DNA from: Phragmites australis
Taxonomy: Eukaryota > Streptophyta > Magnoliopsida > Poales > Poaceae
Reading direction: 5' to 3'
Length of the DNA: 64,000 nucleotides
Assembly: GCF_958298935.1 (NCBI RefSeq)
Contig: NC_084924.1
Location: 2,232,001 to 2,296,000, forward strand
The position numbers were made by a program, and so were the translations under genes. The notes beneath the pieces are model-generated. The model ran no database searches, had not been told where the DNA came from, and saw only the letters and a list, made by a program, of their open reading frames with translations. Shown here in pieces: positions 13,060 to 24,339 of the stretch; within the stretch, counting starts at the first letter, position 1; the number at the start of each line of letters is the position of its first letter.

Positions 13060-13280
13060 TTAGGAGCAGTTTGGATAGTAAAATTGTCGTGCTGTTAAAA
13101 TCTAGCTTTGTGCTTCCATATATCAACTTTTGAGTATCTTTTAGGGTGTGCGTGTGTTGTATGAAAATAGGTCTTAGAGTATGTGTTGGGACCTAAAAGA
13201 TATCTAATAAGTGTCATATGGAAGTGCAAAGGCAGATTTTAGCAGCGTGGTAATTTTGCCTCCTAAACTACTTCCAGCCG
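13060..13280. mobile_element. Foldback MITE-like element
   Basis: The two halves are inverted copies. GGAGCAGTTTGG...CTAGCTTTGTGCTTCCATAT (13063-13121) pairs with the reverse complement of ATATGGAAGTGCAAAGGCAG...AAACTACTTCC (about 13215-13274) at roughly 75 % by eye. Pairing continues towards the centre (ATCTTTTAGG against CCTAAAAGAT). There is no ORF. Confidence 0.7.
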
Positions 13281-13419
13281 CACCTTCACCAAGTCCAAGT
13301 GGACTTGCTTACATGTATTGTCGGAGCCCGCGTGGTAAGAGATGTCATGTCAGCGAGTGAATTGAGTATGCAAGGTAGGGCTTAGCCGTCAGAATGGATC
13401 TGAGAAACGGGAGTTTAGC

Positions 13420-13800
13420 TCTACGATACCGTTGGGTAAAAATGGTGTAGTTCTTCGATAAGGTCGCATGAAAGTGTAGTTTTCTGATAGTTTTTGTAAA
13501 GTATGTGTAGTATTATGACAAAAAGAACAGAAAAAGTGTATTCTGTAAAATAATTTTTTAAAAATATAGTTTTATGATAGTTTTGACGATTATAATGTAG
13601 TTTTACGAAATTTACTCATAATGTTTTGAATTTTAAAAGTATTAGAATGATGTATTTTTATTTTATTTTTATGTGTCGCTCGTTGAAAGTACTATAACCT
13701 TATTTTTTAAAAATATGTCGCCCTTACATCGAGCGACAAAAATCCTATTTGTACAATTTTTTATTTTCAAAATATAAAAACAAAACATTCACCGAAACAA
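13420..13800 (+). repeat. AT-rich transposon-type repeat, left of SDR copy A
   Basis: Short words related to GTGTAGTTTTATGA recur (13445-13610), as in subterminal regions of grass DNA transposons. They are followed by ATGTTTTGAATTTTAAAAGT and a GTCGCTCGTTG...CGAGCGAC inverted pair. A related sequence in the same orientation starts at 16279, at the other edge of SDR copy A. Confidence 0.5.
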
Positions 13801-13804
13801 GGAG

Positions 13805-14380
13805 ATGTATACGGGCCTTTAAGTTTTGGGCCCATAATAAAGAGCTTTATGTTAACACTTGCTCTCCAACTCCTTCCTTAAACAGGTACATGTTTATTCT
13901 TAATCTATTTCAAAGCATAGATGAACTGATGCTATGGCCTTCTCTGCTGAGCAAAAAGGAGCAAATTTCCGCGGTCTCGCATGCAACAGCAACAAACTTG
14001 ATCACGGTGAAAAACACACGATCGAATGCATGAGCAAATGGCTACAGAAACTGCAACTTACTGTCATTATCCATTATATGTACTGGGGCGGATCCAGGGC
14101 CCGTGCTGGGGGCTGCAGCACGGGCTCAGTCCACAAAGCCTAGGAGGAATAAAGGGGAAAATTCAGAAAAAATCTAAAAAATTCCTCTCATATAGCACGG
14201 ATCTAACCCAAAAAGTTTAAGAGCACAAGGCTCAGCACCTCACTCTAACATGAGCTGGATCCGCCACTGATGTACAAATAACTGCACCACTAACATGTCT
14301 GGGTCATCAATATCCATGAATAAGAACACCGATTTGCAGAATTTTTCTACGTTCCAGATTTGGAGCTTGAAACTTCAATC
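13805..14380. repeat. Triplicated block, copy A
   Basis: This stretch, containing GGCCTTTAAGTTTTGGGCCC and further matching sequence to about 14340, recurs at about 27003-27365 (copy B) and 37405-37955 (copy C). In copies A and B it lies 3' of the SDR gene and the similarity continues into the gene. Copy A carries an extra MITE. Confidence 0.9.
14083..14269. mobile_element. 187-bp MITE with ATGTA target duplication
   Basis: The element starts CTGGGGCGGATCCAG and ends CTGGATCCGCCACTG, which are imperfect inverted repeats of 15 bases. ATGTA flanks both sides (14078-14082 and 14270-14274). The other two copies of this block (near 27298 and 37885) read straight through as ATTATATGTACAAATGACTG, so they are empty sites. 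The 5-bp size is read directly from the empty sites. The superfamily is not certain. Confidence 0.93.
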
Positions 14381-14549
14381 TCCAATTGAAATTCGAAACT
14401 CGCCTTCGAGATTTCCCAGTTTCTGAATTTGATTGGAACTTAATTTCAGATTGTACGGCTCCAACGGTATATTATTATTTAGTGGCATCCTTATTACTGG
14501 TTACAAACCATACTAGCAAGGTTCAGGAAGACATTACAGTATCCAGCCA

Positions 14550-16278
14550 TCAGGAGATGTACCCTCTGCTCTTGAGACTTTCAACAGCATCGCTGATGAT
14601 CTTCTCCACGGGAGTGAAGTGCAGCCCCAGAGCATTGAGCTTCTTCGATGCAGCCTCCGTTCTCACCAGCCCAGGCTGGGCGTCCTTGGGGAACCTGCAC
14701 AAAAAGCAACGACAAAAGGCTCAAGCACACCGAGAGATTCGCACATCGACACCTGAATTTCATTCAATTTTCATCGTGAACATATGTGGTTTGGCTGGTC
14801 GCGTACTTGGGCACTTTGTGGTTGGGGTAGAGCTCGGCGACTTCGGCCACGAAATCGCTCCAGTGAGCGATGGACTCGACGCAGATATGCCTCCCAGACG
14901 CCGATGGGTTCTCGAACGGCAGGATATGGGCCGACGCAACGTCTTCCACATGGACTGGCCCCATGTAGAAATCTGCATACTCCTCTGTGCAACCTGTAGG
15001 CAGAAAAGTGTGCTTCGATGTTTCCCTGATCTCATGGCAACGGCATAATGAGCAGCAAAACAAGAAACGGTATTATGAATAATAATACATGCAACTTCTG
15101 TTAGCACAGTGTCAATGCATGATCATTTATCAACCAAATAGTACCGATGCCTGAACTGAATCTGAAAGAGAAATTTGTTCAAGCAGAAAAGGGTCTAGAG
15201 CTGAGGAAAGAGCCAATCGTATACACATCATCATGGAATATTCAGTATAGTTTGATTAGATTCTTTTGAGCTAGAACTCCTGTAACATATCGATCCCATG
15301 TGAGGATAGCATCAAAGGGCTAAAAATGTTTGGTTTCTACAATTGCATGAACAATTGATAGAAAAAGTTGGACCAACATCCAGCCTCCAGATACACTCTT
15401 CCACTCATTAGCCACAGTTTGGACGAGCAGACTTACTGTAAGGACTAAGAGATGATCAGAGAGTATCACTCAAAATTTCCTTTCTGGAATGAAGAGTGTC
15501 ATTCAGAATTTCCATCTATGGTCTAAGCTTAGCAATGATTACACAATCAAAATAGTATGCGTACCTTCGAGGAGGCGAACAAGAACGGACATGCTGGCGT
15601 TGATGGCTGGTGAAATTATCGGGCCCAAAACAGCCCTCGGGTTAACCACAACCACTTCTAATCTGTTCTCCTCTGCAAACTTCCATGCTGCCTTCTCTGC
15701 CAGTGTCTTCGAAGCAGGGTACCGAACCTATGCAATCACAAAGAAGACCTGTGATAACAGCGAAATTTACTGATGAAAATTCAAGCCCTGAATAAGCTCC
15801 ATCCTGGAAATTCTGCAAACATTTTCCAGTGTTGACGTTCACTGAGTTTTCCAAGCTAATCATACCATCATATATATCATGCATAATAAAACTGGAATAC
15901 AATGTCATCGGGCTAAGTTGTTCCAAAACTCAGACTTCAGTTCATCAGAAGTACAGTATGCATTATCAAACATTCATTGAGAAGCGAACAAAACAAGAAT
16001 ACATGCACATCATGGTTCAGATTGTGCTGAACCACAAGTGATGGAGAGAAATGAGAAGCTGCTCGAACAAGATGGAATTGCCCAATTGGCAGGCACACCC
16101 CGTTCTTCTCGCAGTAGTCGATGTCGGTCCAGCAGCGCTCGTCCCGGGCCTCGCCAGCCGGCCACCCCGGGCTGGGCACGATGGCCGAGATGGACGAGGT
16201 CACCACCACCCTCCGCACTCTGCTCGTGTCCTTGGCCACGCGCAGCACGTTCAGCGTCCCTTCCACTGCCGACACCAT
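14550..16278 (-). pseudogene. Cinnamoyl-CoA reductase-like SDR, 5'-truncated copy A
   Basis: Four exons match exons 3-6 of the intact SDR at 27578-29848: 16278-16099 (truncated), 15727-15565, 14993-14807 and 14694-14550, with the same exon lengths and splice phases. Reading frames are open and the stop is conserved. Exons 1 and 2, including the [11 protein letters not shown](P) motif, are absent: similarity stops abruptly at about 16278, about ten bases inside exon 3, where AT-rich repeat sequence begins. Trp before the catalytic YPASK motif is Arg (VRYPASK). Without the Rossmann nucleotide-binding half it cannot be an active reductase. It is an unprocessed, duplicated pseudogene; the intact frames suggest recent loss. 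Confidence 0.92.
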
Positions 16279-16500
16279 TAGATTTTTTTTAGAATTTTTT
16301 ATAACCATTTACATAGCATTTTGAATTTTGAGAATAATAAAACATTGTATTTTTAATTTTTAACCTGTCGTCAGAAGGACGGCAAATTATTTTTTAAATG
16401 CGGTTGGAATGAATGACAGACATCTATTTGTGCTATTTTTTCAAGCATGCCCCTGAAATTGCTAAATTTGAAAGTTTAAAATCTAAAAATAAAAAATAAT
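16279..16500 (+). repeat. AT-rich transposon-type repeat at the SDR break point
   Basis: The sequence after the break in SDR exon 3 (GCATTTTGAATTTTGAGAAT, then CTGTCGTCAGAAGGACGGC) resembles in order and spacing the repeat at about 13600-13790 on the other side of SDR copy A. Both are in the same orientation. It probably caused or marks the truncation. Confidence 0.5.
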
Positions 16501-16584
16501 ACTTACTCCTATGTTGCACCCTTTAAAAGGCAGCCTAGCCCCTCCCCCCCCCCCCCCCCCCTCGCCTCCCCTTCGAATTCCGAG

Positions 16585-17428
16585 ATGGCGCGGTCGAGCG
16601 TCATCGCCATCGTGCGGTTCGTCAGATGGGCGGTCTCAAAAGTTGTCGCACGAGTCATATGGGAGCAGCTCTCTCGGCGCTCGTCGGAGCCGGAGGAAGA
16701 ACCGGCCGACGCGGGTTCCACCAACGACTCGTCGGCCACCACCACCCTCCCCGACGCCGATGCGGGCTCCACCGACTCGGTCACCACCACCCTCCCCGAC
16801 GCCGATGCGGGCTCCACCGACTCGGTCAGCACCACCCTCCCCGACGCCGACGCGGGCTCCACTGACTCGTCCACCACCACCCTCTCCGACGCTGACGCCA
16901 CCGCCACGTCGTCTACCGGGCTCTCGACCGCGGTGAAGGTCGCTGCGGGGCTGATTGCGATCACAGGCGCCTTGGCACTATGGTCGGCCTGGAGTAGCCG
17001 GCGAAGGCAGCGCCAACGAGGCGCAAATGGAGGAGGGGGCGAGCCACCGCCAGGGGACGGCGGGACAGCGGCCGGCGCCGGCGTGCCACCGGGCAGCTCC
17101 GCGGTCGAGGAGGACCCGGAAGGCGAGGGCAGGGCAGCGCGAATTGATGACGTGCCTCAGGGCGCCCCAGAGCATCGCAGCGTTGCGAACGCCGAGGAGG
17201 CGGCACCGTCGACGAGAAGGACGACGTGGAGGTGGAGCTCGGTTGGACGGCTCGTGGACCGCGCGGCGCGGTGGGCGCATCGCACCGCCGCAGGGGCGCT
17301 CTGGGCGATGCGGGGCCGCAGCCGCCGCCTCGACGACGACGAGGAGCGGCCGGGGAAGGTGATCCTGGCAGTGCGCCATGCGCGCTCTGAGCTCGAGACG
17401 GACGTACCCGACACGCCGTACAGCGAAG
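16585..17428 (+). CDS. Hypothetical protein with 15-residue repeats and one membrane segment
   Basis: An ORF of 313 codons runs 16585-17526. A GT donor at 17429 (GCGAAG/GTGAGC) suggests that the first exon ends at about 17428, giving at least 281 residues. I do not recognise the family. Visible features are a hydrophobic, basic N-terminus (MARSSVIAIVRFVRWAVSKV); an acidic repeat region with about four copies of DADAGSTDSVTTTLP-like units (about residues 40-105); one likely transmembrane stretch (AVKVAAGLIAITGALALW); then a long Arg/Gly/Pro-rich tail. The ATG context (CCGAGATGG) is good, and a C-run and a TTTAAAAGG box lie upstream. G+C is very high. No continuation exon is found, because a 95-bp repeat array follows at once. 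It could be a truncated gene or a transposon-borne ORF. Confidence 0.45.
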
Positions 17429-17434
17429 GTGAGC

Positions 17435-18670
17435 GTTCTTGGAAGGCCGCGAAGCAGGTTCTTTCTTGGAGCATTGGTGTTCTTGGAACGTGCTTTTGCT
17501 TAGATGGGTATCTTCGCTGTCGATGACGGTGTTCTTGGAAGGCCACGAAGCAGATTCTTTCTTGGAGCATTGGTGTTCTTGAAATGTGCTTTGCTTAGAT
17601 GGGGATTGCTGCTGTCCATGACGGCGTTCTTGGAAGGCCATGACATAGTTTCTTTCTTTGAGCATTGGAGTTTTTAGAATGTGCTTTGCTTAGACGGGAT
17701 CGGAGCTGTCCATAATGGGGTTCTTAGAAGGCCGCGAAGCAGGTTTGTTTTTGGAGCATTGGAGTTCTTAGAATGTGCTTTGCTTAGATAAGGATCATTG
17801 TGTTCCATGACAGGGTTCTTGGAAGGCCGCGACGTAGGTTTTTTCTTGGAGCATTGGATTTCTTGGAATGTGTTTTGCTTAGACAGGGATTGTCGTTGTC
17901 CATGATAGGGTTCTTAGAAGGCCGTGCCGCATGTTCTTTCTTGGAGTGTTGGAGTTCTTGGAATGTGCTTTGCTTAGACAGGGATAGACGTTGTCCGTGA
18001 TGGGGTTCTTGGAAGGCTACGACGCAGGTTCGCTCTTGGATCATTGGAGTTCTTGGAATGTGCTTTGCTTAGACAGGGATCGTCGTTGTCCATGATGGGA
18101 TTCTTGGAAGGGCGCGATGTAGGTTATTTCTTGGAGCATTTGATTTCCTGGAATATGCTTTGCTTAGACTTGGATCGCCATTGTCCATGACGGGGTTCTT
18201 TGAAGGCCACGGAGCAGGTTCTTTCTTGGAGCATTGGAGTTCTTGGAATGTGGTTTGGTTAGATGGGGATTGCTACTATCCATGACAGGGTTCTTGGAAG
18301 GCCGCGACATAGGTTCTTTCTTGGAGCATTGGAGTTCTTAGAATGTGCTTTGCTTAGACAGGGATCACCGATGTCCGTGACAAGGTTCTTGGAAGGCCAT
18401 GACACATGTTCTTTCTTGGAGCATTGGAGTTCTTGGAATGTGCTTTGCTTAGACGGAGATCACCGATGTGCATGACAGGGTTCTAGGAAGGCCACGATGC
18501 AGGTTCTTTCTTGGAGCATTGGAGTTCTTGGAATGTGCTTTGCTTAGACAGGAATCACCGTTGTCCATGATGGGGTTCTTGGAAGGACGCAACACATGTT
18601 CTTTCTAGGAGCATTCGAGTCTTTGGAATGTGCTTTGCTTTGATGGGGGTCGCCATTGTCCATGATGGGG
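17435..18670 (+). repeat. 13-copy tandem array of a 95-bp unit
   Basis: Units start GTTCTTGGAAGGCC and contain TTTCTTGGAGCATTGGAG, GGAATGTGCTTTGCTTAGA and GTCCATGA. They begin at 17435, 17531, 17625, 17720, 17815, 17910, 18005, 18100, 18195, 18290, 18385, 18480 and 18575, so the spacing is 95 bases almost without exception. Point differences are common but indels are nearly absent. As 95 is not a multiple of three it is not a coding repeat. It begins right after the hypothetical first exon and ends about 100 bases before the first LINE-like ORF. Confidence 0.97.
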
Positions 18671-18689
18671 TTTCTTGGCGCTCTTAGGC

Positions 18690-21600
18690 TCTTAGCTATT
18701 GTTGTTCTTTCATGGATCAAGAATAATGGTGCTTATCAGCTCATTTCAAAAAGCTCAAGGGAGAGGACCACCACATGACCCAAGATCTAGTGACCAATAT
18801 GGTGACCTCGCATAGTGCCGACTCCTCGCTGGCAGCCACCAAACCCGAGAACCAATCCAACGCCCAAAATCACCGCATGTCACCCCATTCACCAACCCCA
18901 TCCATATCTCTAGGAAACCCCTATGTTGCAAGCTCTAGTTCTGCACCTGGGCCACTCAGAAACCTAGATTTGGGGCTATGCCTCGACCTGCCATGTGAAT
19001 TTGAATCCTAGAGCTCCGATGAGGAAGTTCACGGGGGACCCGTGCGACAAGAGATCTGATGCAGTGCATATTTGCAGGGTAAGGCTCTTGCGTCGAATCT
19101 GAGATCCGTAATGGTGGGCACAGTCTTGCTTGATGGTTCTCTTGCCTGCGACGGTTGGTCACTGTGTCCCACAACTTCGAAGGACGGCGTTGGTATCTGA
19201 GGCCACACCGATGAGGCCGTCTGGAAGGACAACCACTATACTAATCAGATGGCTGCCTCTCATCCAGTGGGTGCTGGCCCCAGCAAGGACGTCTGGTTCC
19301 GGCTTGAGGTATCGACAGTGCATCGATTGGTCCACGATGGCTCAAATAGCGAGGCGAGGTGGCAGACTGTGCTGGGGTGGCATTAGTGGTGGAGGAATCG
19401 TCCCAGTTGGCCCTCACTAGGGCGCCGTAGGGGGGTTGCGCATGGTGGTCCTCCTTTGCGTGATGCCTATTTGAAGAAGCTCCGTGGCCACTGCTACAAC
19501 TGCCTGGCTCGTGATCACCTCTCCTCCCAGTGCCAGGACCCACCTAGGTGCTGGGAGAGTGGCAAGCAGGGCCACTGAGATGTGAAGTGCCCACGACGCG
19601 TCTCTACACGAGAGCTTAAACGGCTGGGAGCCCATCATCTCAGCCGGCCGCCACAGCCCCATCTGCTATGGCGCTTCTAGGAAACCCCAGCCTTCACCCG
19701 GACTAGGAGGTTTTCATGCTGTCGATGACGGAGGAAATTCAGGAGGTGTGGATTTGCCAAAATCACCCTGTGACGAAGCCTTACCACGTCCTCGACGCTT
19801 TTAGGGTGAAGTTCGGTGTCCACCACATGGACATCCAGGTCACTGACTATCATCCTGAAGACTTCTTGGTGGTCATCTACGATCCGATGGCTTTCGAGAG
19901 GGCCAGCTCACGCTCCAGCTTCATCTCCGCCAGGTGGGAGTTTCGACTCTGACGATGGACTGTGCTCAGCCAGTCCAATGGTGCAGCTCTAGGGTTCCAC
20001 ATCATGCTTGCCCTGGAGGGGATACCTGCACATCTGTGGATAGAGGAGATCGTGACCATGATCAATGGCTGCCCCTTGTGCATTGCGCTATGTTGACGAG
20101 GCATCTAGCCGCCAAAACAGGAATGATGTCTTCACCCTTGATGCCTGGACGCCGGACTCAAGCGCCATCCCAAAGGTGGTTTGGTCACTGTCACTGTCAC
20201 TGAAACAGAATCGAAGAGATTGGTCCCGCTGGTGCACGTCCCCTTGCTGCAGGCCTACATCGAGTAGTATGCACTGCTACTGCCTAAGCGGGGTCGCTGG
20301 TACAAGGTGTTGATCCACCTAGTGCGTCTCAAAGACCTACGACCACCGGGAATTGCCATCAACCCCAGGTTGCACAACTTCATTTGGAGATAGGGCGTTC
20401 AAGACAGGGATACGCCGGTTAAGGTGGTCCAGGTCAGAAGCTCATGCAGTTCCTTTGGCCAGCAACACCTCCCGTGCCAGAGCAACGACGAGGATGATGA
20501 GGGGTGCAGAGGTGGGCATCAGGACTCTGATGACAGTCGCTCCCGCTTGGGGCCGCGAAGTGGCTGGTTTGACCGGCTTCACTGGGGTCACAGTGACTAC
20601 CATGATGACAGCAGGCGACAAGGTCTTCATAAGCCTTCCGCGGAACTAGGGTTGTGACGGGGCCATGGGACCTCCACCAACCGGGCGGTGCAACGTCTCT
20701 CCAGCCATATGTGCCCTCCATCGAGCGATGATGGCTAGGTTTGGCCGGCCCTATGCTGCTCCCCTATGCAAGAAAGGCGGCTGGCTTCACACTCTTCGTC
20801 TGGTGCTATGATTACAGCCATTTCCCAGACGTTGCCTGTCCCACCACATCATGACATGGTGGTCCTAGAGGGCTAGCTGGGTGCACCGAATGAATCGGTC
20901 TAGTCGTAGAGGGGAATTCTCGAAATTGACCCGATGTCAGTTGAAGCTTCCATCGCGTGCGGTGCTGAGGCGCCCAATGATCATAATCTGACTGACACCC
21001 TCACTGAGGAGGTTGCGCAATCGACTTCCGACATTGAACATGTCAAAGTTGAAAGATTCATCACATATATGGCTAATACAACAGCTGGGGGCCTCCTCTT
21101 CACACCTAAAAAGGACAAGAGCCATGGCATGCTGCTAGCCATGGGAGATGTGATGTGCCAAAGTGGTAGGCTTGTTGGCAAGAAGAGAACCGCAGGGGTC
21201 AGGTCCATAGAGGAGATGTCCATGAAGGTGCTTGCGAAGAAGCTGGGTGCGCTGTCATCGGCAAAAAGCGTTAACGCTCAGACCAAAGAGAAGCTGATCA
21301 TGATGTTTGAGGGTCCCCTCTCGGCAGTGGCTCTGGATGCAATCGAGAGCCTATCAAGGCGATGGACATTGACATGGCCAAAGTGCCAGGGGGTCAAGAA
21401 GAAGGCCGGGATGCAAGAGTGATGCTGTTGTGTTACTCACCCCAGAAGTGTGTTCGAAGGATGATGTTTGTCATGATTCATCTCGTTATGAATCATTTTA
21501 TGTCTAGTGCGAGTCTATGGGTAGTCTTCGTCATTAGGTTAATAATTTTAGCTATCCTCTGCACGGTGCTTCTGTTCCTCCTGGTGAGAAAGGCGGCGGT

Positions 21601-22325
21601 TCGACTGTTGTTTATGGCTTGGCTCTCGCTGCTTTGGTTTGCCAACGATGTTCCTGCCGTTTGGTCTGCGACAATGGGTGCGGTCAAGGCCGTGCCAGGG
21701 ATGCACTACCTCTTGTATCATATGTTCATGGGACCAATGTGTTTGGTGAATTGTGTCGTCTACCTCTACGGCCGATGATATTTGGTCTACTCTGCTGAAG
21801 CTAATCTCTACCCATGACGTTCAATGACATAAAGTTTCTATGTTGGAATGTCTGTGGTCTGCACACGACCATAATGTAAGATGCATTCAATTAAATGGTT
21901 AGTGTTGTGTGTGCTAATGTTGTATGCCTGCATGAGACTAAGATGGGTCACTTTGATGATGTTTTGGTGGCTCAAACTTTGGGGTGGAGGTTCTCTGTTA
22001 CTTACTCATTTGCAGCAGCAGACGAGACGAAGGGAGGGATGCAGATCGCGGTGGATGAGACAAGATTACAATTACTCTCATCCATGAAATTTGACAATAC
22101 TTTGACAGTGAATGTAAGGCACATGGACGATGGAATGGAATGGAGCCTAACGACAGTGTATGGTCCGCAAAGGGAAGCTAACAAGGTGAGATTCATGGAT
22201 GAGCTTAAGGAATTTTAAAACACAGCAGGGTCAAGGTGGCTTGTTGTTGGAGAATTCAACTTAATTTACAGAGACTCCGACAAGAAAAATACGAGGCTTA
22301 ATAGAGGTCAAATGAAACATGGAGC
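18690..22325 (+). mobile_element. Decayed, 3'-truncated L1-type LINE
   Basis: ORF1-like sequence runs from about 18775 to 21422, broken by many stops and frameshifts. It includes a DUF4283-like stretch (VTDYHPEDFLVVI, about 19830) and a zinc-knuckle region (CYNCLARDHLSSQC, then a second knuckle with one Cys lost and a stop, about 19490-19590). ORF2 begins at about 21790 with the apurinic endonuclease domain: FLCWNVCGL, CLHETKMGHFDDV, TTVYGPQREANK and RWLVVGEFNLIY. Similarity stops at about 22325, before any reverse transcriptase. The order knuckle protein then endonuclease is that of plant L1 elements. It is not functional. The loss of the 3' part is unusual, because LINE copies normally lose the 5' end, so later insertion or deletion cut it. 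Confidence 0.85.
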
Positions 22326-22704
22326 ACCAGCACACCAGCAACGAGCAAAAGCACGGCAGCGGAAGGTAACACACGTCGGCAGAAGGCAAAAATGTGAAAG
22401 GAGGGACTAGAGGTGGCGACATGCTATCGACACGGACGCACAAGGGGGCTGGGAGGCTCACCGAGCGCAGAAACGGCGATGAGCGGGGCGGCGGCTGGTG
22501 ATCTGTCAAAGAGGTGATGGTGGCACTGTTCGCCTACTGGCGCGGTCGGGCTCCCGTCAGGCTTCCTACGAACAGACGGTGGGCCAGAGATGACGAGGGC
22601 TCCTTGGTGCTCCTCGACAGCACGTTGACGGCGGATTGCCGATGGCAAGGTTGCAGCGGCGGGAATGGCGGTGGAGGCAGTGCTATGGTGGGGGCGAATT
22701 TGGT

Positions 22705-22770
<66 letters not shown>

Positions 22771-23815
22771 GGGGGGGGGGGGGGGTCGGGTGGCTCTATT
22801 TATAGAGGGAGGCGGGGAAGTGAGGCGGTGAGGGACATGATGTCATGCGGTCATCGGCGGCAGAGCGGTGGTGAGGTGGTGGAGTGGCGCCCACCATTTT
22901 TCCCGCAGCATGGGTGCCTGCGCCGCCCACGCGCATGCGTAGGTGTGGAAATCAAGCGACATAGAGGCATGGGCAAAGAGAGAAGAGAGAGAAAGAGAGA
23001 GAGAGCGAGGGAGCAGAGGGGTGTCGTGGCTGACTCGGAGAGGTGGCTGTCGCGGTGGTGGGGGATAGCGCTGCACGGAGTCACGCTGGAGGGAGGAGAA
23101 ATGGGGAAGAGAGGCGCGGGCGCAACTCGGATGGGCGACGCGTGGCCACGCGGACGGCTGAGTGGCGCGCGAAGCGCGGCCCGTCACGAGAACTAGGCCG
23201 AACATGCGCGCGCGAGAGAGAGATGAGAGGGAGCTGGGCCGACGAGTGAGCCGGGCTGAGAGAGTGAAGAGGGGGTTGGGCTGGCGCTTGGGCCAAAATC
23301 GAGAAGGAGAGAGGAATCCGGCCCGGAGAAGAAAAAGAAAAAGGAAAAGAAAATTGGTTTTGAATTAAATTCAAGTGAGAGATTTGAATTTTAATTTGAC
23401 TTTGGATTTGGATCATTTCAAATAAATATATTTGAATTATGACTTGATCTTGAATCTTGAGCTTCCTAAGATGATTCAAATCAAGGAATTTGAATTTAAA
23501 TTGGATTTGGGCCGAATAGAATCTAAGAGTATATTTGAATTTGAGAGACATTCAAATTTAAATCTCCACACAAAGAACCATAAAGATCACAAACCAAAGC
23601 ATATGAACAATTTTAAGACATGGATTACTTCAGAAATTGTCTTGGTGCTATTTGGAATACTTAGCCCAAATAATATATTTGAATATATACATACGAGCAT
23701 ATATACTTTGATTATATAGTGCTTGGTTTTATATTGGTTTAAATAATTAGAATTTTTTAATTTGGAGTAAAATTTGTAATAAATTTACATGCTAAAACTC
23801 ACAATGTTACACTAT
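22326..23815. mobile_element. Degenerate LTR-like sequence (1)
   Basis: No protein domain is seen. The GC-rich part (22430-23340) passes into an AT-rich tail with repeated TTTGAATT words and ends near AATGTTACA (about 23812). This composition and ending resemble LTRs of grass Gypsy elements, and a second stretch of the same design ends at 25371. Ends and target duplications could not be confirmed. Confidence 0.35.
22709..22785 (+). repeat. (AG)30 microsatellite followed by G16
   Basis: AG repeats run uninterrupted from 22709 to 22768 and are followed, after one C, by 16 G bases (22770-22785). Confidence 0.97.
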
Positions 23816-24109
23816 AGCTGCTCACGGTGGATCAACAGTGAGCGTGAAGGTGCATTGTCGAGGAGCGTGACATTTTTTTGTCGCGAGGGTCTATATGGTT
23901 GTTCAATCGCTCACGTTTAGGATTGCGGCGGCATGCTAGTCCTATATGTACATGCATCAAATTTGTGTTATGCTCGTGTCGCCGCAGAGCATCGTCGGCA
24001 AGCTCAACCAAAGATGAGAAAAATTACAATTTTAGCCAAAAAGATAAGGTGGTTACAAAATTAAGCCAATACTTAGAGTGTGAAAGAACCTCGCTTCCTC
24101 GACCGAACA

Positions 24110-24270
24110 ATTAGGGCTAGCAATTGGACCCGTGGGTTCAGGTACCCACAGGTTCTGCGTCCGACGGGTTTGGGTTCGGGTCTAAATTTCCGCCTATGGG
24201 TCTAGCAGGTCGGGTACCCAAATAGGATTAGGTCATGCGTCGCCCAACCCACTAAGTCAGAACCGCCCTC
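24110..24270. repeat. Transposon-like GGGTTYGGGTACCC-rich stretch
   Basis: Repeated words such as ACCCGTGGGTTCAGGTACCC, GGGTTTGGGTTCGGGTC and GTCGGGTACCC are typical of one kind of grass DNA-transposon terminus. The element itself is not resolved. Confidence 0.35.
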
Positions 24271-24339
24271 GGCCCTTCATCTCATCTGTGCCCGAGTACT
24301 CGACCCTCATTCAGCCATCACCATTACACACGCCGCCGC

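Noticed and set aside
17435..18670. CRISPR-like or coding repeat array
   Set aside because: Units are contiguous without spacers, this is plant DNA, and 95 bases is not a multiple of three.
22514..23205. Several ORFs of 100-190 codons on both strands
   Set aside because: They run through the AG microsatellite and GC-rich LTR-like DNA and have no conserved motif.
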